From Alphaproteobacteria bacterium (GTDB taxonomy: Bacteria; Pseudomonadota; Alphaproteobacteria; Rhizobiales; Rhizobiaceae), in assembly GCA_016861165.1 (NCBI GenBank), contig BOKV01000005.1, positions 107,728 through 171,727 on the forward strand: 64,000 nucleotides of DNA. The letters are read 5' to 3'. The position numbers were made by a program, and so were the translations under genes. The notes under the pieces were generated by a model. It saw only the letters and a list, made by a program, of their open reading frames with translations. It made no database searches and had not been told where the DNA came from. Shown here piece after piece: positions 62,021-64,000 of this stretch; the first letter of the stretch is position 1, and every line of letters starts with the position of its first letter.

Positions 62021-62035
62021 TTACGGCGCCGTTAA
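62021..62035. promoter_or_regulatory. Near-consensus CtrA site
   Basis: TTAC-GGCGCCG-TTAA differs from TTAA-N7-TTAA at one base. It is 83 bases upstream of the CAP lipoprotein start and about 145 bases before the orphan terminator on the other strand, so it could act on either. Confidence 0.4.
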
Positions 62036-62079
62036 CCCTTTCCGCCGCGCCGGCGCCGTGCGCTCTCCCGCCACCCTCC

Positions 62080-62219
62080 CCAAATTGCGGGGATTGAGAA
62101 TGACGGCTCCGGCGCGGTCAAACTGGGCTGCAGCGGAGCCGGTTTTGCCCCAAACGGCCACTTTGGAGGTTTCCGCTGACTGCCCAGCTTCTCGTGGGTT
62201 GAAGCTGGGCAGTTTTTTT
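62080..62219 (+). ncRNA. Candidate small RNA or terC leader ending in a terminator
   Basis: No coding frame precedes the terminator at 62180-62219 on the plus strand, yet the terminator is strong. The region 62100-62160 also folds (CGGCTCC/GGAGCCG around 62103 and 62134). It is either an independent small RNA or the attenuated leader of terC, 200 bases further on. I do not find the Mn-sensing yybP-ykoY motif known for some terC/alx leaders. The 5' end is a guess. Confidence 0.35.
62180..62219 (+). terminator. Intrinsic terminator without an upstream gene
   Basis: CTGCCCAGCTTC (62180-62191) pairs perfectly with GAAGCTGGGCAG (62201-62212) around a nine-base loop and is followed by seven T. It is the clearest Rho-independent terminator of the window and stands on the plus strand, 202 bases before terC. 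The 482 bases 61939-62420 hold no gene. Confidence 0.85.
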
Positions 62220-62420
62220 GTCCCCGCCGCGCCTTCTCGGACACCGACATAGACCAACGGCCAATATCCGGCGCTTGAACCAGCGGGCCTCCACCCCCAC
62301 ATCTGCGCTCACTGCCAGAAACGGTAGCGTCTGCCCGCGGTGGGGGGCTAGCGTTCCGGACAGCTCACGTGGCGGCGAAGACCCGCCGAAGATTCACTTC
62401 CGTCGCCGGACGCGCGATTC

Positions 62421-63494
62421 ATGCAATTCCTTGCCTCCGACGTGATGGGAACCCCAGCCTGGATGTGGCTCGGGTTCCTCAGCTTCATTATTGGCCTCAT
62501 CGCCTTCGACCTCGGCATTCTCTATCGCAAGGCGCATGTCATCGGCGTCCGCGAAAGCCTGCGGCTGTCGGCCTTCTACGTGCTGCTGGCGCTGCTGTTC
62601 GCCTTCGTCATGTATTTCCATCGCGGTGCCGACGCCGCCTTCCTCTACGTCACCGGCTATGTCGTCGAGCAGAGCCTGTCGATGGACAACATCTTCGTAA
62701 TGGCGGTGATCCTTAATTACTTCGCCATTCCGCGCCAGTACCAGCACCGCGTGCTGTTCTACGGCATACTGGGCGTGATCATTCTGCGTGGAGTGATGAT
62801 CCTCGCCGGTGCGGCGCTGATCCGCGAATTCCACTGGATACTCTACGTATTCGCGGTCTTCCTTGTTGTCACCGGCATCAAGATGCTCATTGCCGGCAAC
62901 CAGGAGTACCAGGTTGCCAACAACCCCGTGCTGAAGTTCATGTCGCGCCATTTCCGCGTCACCGACAAGCTGCACGGCAACCATTTCGTCGTCCGCCTGC
63001 CCGATCCCAAGACGGGCGCGCTTCAGCTCTACATCACGCCACTGTTGCTGGCGCTCTGCGTCATCGAGGTTGCCGACCTCGTCTTCGCCGTCGACTCGAT
63101 TCCCGCCATCTTCGCCATCACCACCGACCCGTTCATCGTCTTTTCCTCCAACATTTTCGCCATTCTCGGCCTGCGTGCCCTCTATTTCGCGCTGTCGGCG
63201 CTCCTGCATCGCTTCCAGTACCTCAAATACGCCCTGTCGCTCGTGCTGGTCTTCATCGGCGCCAAGATCCTGGTCGCCGACCTGCTCGATGTCGGCCACA
63301 TCCACCCCGCCTGGTCGCTGTTCATCACCGTGACGATCCTGGCGTCCGGCATCCTCGTCTCGTTGTGGAAGACCGCCGCCGACCGGCGCCGCCACCGCCG
63401 TGCCGCCAGGGCGCTGGCACTCGGTCAACACGACGAGCACCCGGCCGACCTGCCGACCGCTACCGACGAGGGCGAGGCTCCGCGCTACAGCTGA
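62421..63494 (+). CDS. TerC-family membrane protein (Alx-like)
   Basis: The 357-residue protein has about nine membrane segments and the TerC signature: VTGYVVEQSLSMDNIFVMAV, IEVADLVFAVDSIPAIFAIT and TDPFIVFSSNIFAILGLR. Alx/TerC proteins export manganese or act in metal delivery to exported proteins. The start is uncertain: ATG 62421 lacks a clear ribosome-binding site and ATG 62445 (MGTPAWMW) is the other choice. The C-terminal tail is basic and then acidic. A possible attenuated leader precedes it. Confidence 0.88.
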   Translation: MQFLASDVMGTPAWMWLGFLSFIIGLIAFDLGILYRKAHVIGVRESLRLSAFYVLLALLFAFVMYFHRGADAAFLYVTGYVVEQSLSMDNIFVMAVILNYFAIPRQYQHRVLFYGILGVIILRGVMILAGAALIREFHWILYVFAVFLVVTGIKMLIAGNQEYQVANNPVLKFMSRHFRVTDKLHGNHFVVRLPDPKTGALQLYITPLLLALCVIEVADLVFAVDSIPAIFAITTDPFIVFSSNIFAILGLRALYFALSALLHRFQYLKYALSLVLVFIGAKILVADLLDVGHIHPAWSLFITVTILASGILVSLWKTAADRRRHRRAARALALGQHDEHPADLPTATDEGEAPRYS

Positions 63495-63597
63495 CAAATT
63501 TTGTCGCCGGACCGTCGCGCCACCACCGATCCGCCGCAATCGCTGCGCAGATGACGATGCGCGCGCCGCTCCGGCCGTTCTCTCCGTGGCTTCCGTC

Positions 63598-63882
63598 ATG
63601 TCCGACCCCGTCCCGCCTTCCCCCGTCCCACCCCGCGCGGGCCCGACGCCTGTCGCCCGCTCGTTGCTGGTGGTGGTCATCGCCACCTTCTTCACCGTGC
63701 TGCTGATCTGGACCGAGATCTGGCTGGCGCTCGCCGCCGCGGCCTGGTCGCTCGCCTCGATGTTCGACTTCGGCATCGCCGGCTATCTGCTCGTCGCCAT
63801 CGTGGCGGGCCCGCTGGCCCTGTGGGCGAGCTGGAAAACGCTGGTCCTGGCCTGGGCCGCCGAGCGCAGCGACACCTATTGA
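63598..63882 (+). CDS. Small two-segment membrane protein, unknown
   Basis: From ATG 63598 the 94 residues begin MSDPVPPSPVPPRAGPTPVA, proline-rich, then two hydrophobic helices (about 24-50 and 56-80) separated by a short loop, ending AAERSDTY. I know no function. The ribosome-binding site is weak and upstream in-frame codons exist, so the start is uncertain. It lies 103 bases after terC on the same strand. Confidence 0.55.
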   Translation: MSDPVPPSPVPPRAGPTPVARSLLVVVIATFFTVLLIWTEIWLALAAAAWSLASMFDFGIAGYLLVAIVAGPLALWASWKTLVLAWAAERSDTY

Positions 63883-63926
63883 CGCGGACGGCCTGCACCG
63901 GCGGCGCCAGACTGGCGCGCTGGTAA

Positions 63927-63981
63927 TTTTGTCGCGTCATCTGGTCCGCCTCCCGGTGCCGGTCGGCGGGACAAAGCTCTA
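63927..63981 (+). repeat. Interspersed repeat, copy B
   Basis: This is the plus-strand copy of the 55-base repeat found inverted at 47526-47580 (46 of 55 positions equal, no gaps). It sits in the spacer at the end of the window; an adjoining part may lie outside. Confidence 0.6.
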
Positions 63982-64000
63982 TCGTGCCGACCATGCCAGC

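Noticed and set aside
62100..62420. yybP-ykoY manganese riboswitch before terC
   Set aside because: The GGGGAGUA core and its partner loop are not recognisable; only the terminator supports a leader, so I report a candidate RNA without naming a class.
63993..64000. ATG at the very end as a gene start
   Set aside because: Only eight bases remain and no ribosome-binding site is visible.

Overview
The window is high-GC chromosomal DNA of an alphaproteobacterium, most likely Hyphomicrobiales (Rhizobiales). The evidence is the order of the division and cell-wall cluster with lpxC-bamD-recN-ligA downstream, an FtsZ with a very long linker, perfect CtrA-type boxes (TTAA-N7-TTAA), GANTC sites, the alphaproteobacterial style of RNase P RNA, and rhizobial-type palindromic repeats. 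I do not name a genus.

Layout. 1-12.7 kb: a partial aldo/keto reductase, an AbrB-Doc toxin-antitoxin pair, a DUF3750 protein, a Tat-exported dienelactone hydrolase, UvrD helicase carrying an 87-residue in-frame insert, a repeat-filled spacer (5.7-6.5 kb), two methyltransferases (one is PrmA), a eukaryotic-type phosphomannomutase, a DUF1127 protein, aminopeptidase P and the AzlCD exporter. 12.8-19 kb: a DUF1801 protein, ligA, a DUF922 putative protease, an HxlR/FMN-reductase divergent pair, recN. 19-43 kb: the dcw block, transcribed on the minus strand: mraZ-rsmH-ftsL-ftsI-murE-murF-mraY-murD-ftsW-murG-murC-murB, then a break holding a MATE pump and an opposite-strand VapBC module, then ddl-ftsQ-ftsA-ftsZ-lpxC-bamD. 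43-50 kb: a secreted caspase-like protein with two PAN-type modules, a GH3 hexosaminidase preceded by a CtrA box, an ICMT-like membrane methyltransferase, a DUF4399 protein, a class III cyclase followed by a broken outer-membrane protein gene, and rnpB with a clear promoter. 50-64 kb: an esterase, a lytic transglycosylase, an AmiD-type amidase with a TerB/J-domain partner, two HupE-type membrane proteins, a MarR-like regulator divergent from a fused 5-oxoprolinase (two in-frame inserts), a RelB-YafQ module, a small CtrA-boxed protein, a threonine/serine dehydratase, a CAP-domain lipoprotein, an orphan terminator in the TerC leader, TerC, and a small membrane protein.

How the genes fit together. 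Much of the window builds, remodels or divides the cell envelope: murein precursor synthesis, the divisome, lipid A (LpxC), outer-membrane assembly (BamD) and murein turnover (GH3, lytic transglycosylase, amidase). Candidate regulation is visible as TGGG repeats at 10-bp spacing at the mraZ promoter, CtrA-type boxes upstream of the GH3 and 66-residue genes, and five GANTC sites in the 263-bp leader of ddl-ftsQAZ. Three type II toxin-antitoxin modules plus a decayed antitoxin start, and several palindromic repeat families, some of them inside genes in frame, are the accessory layer. I saw no tRNA, no CRISPR array, no transposase and no prophage.
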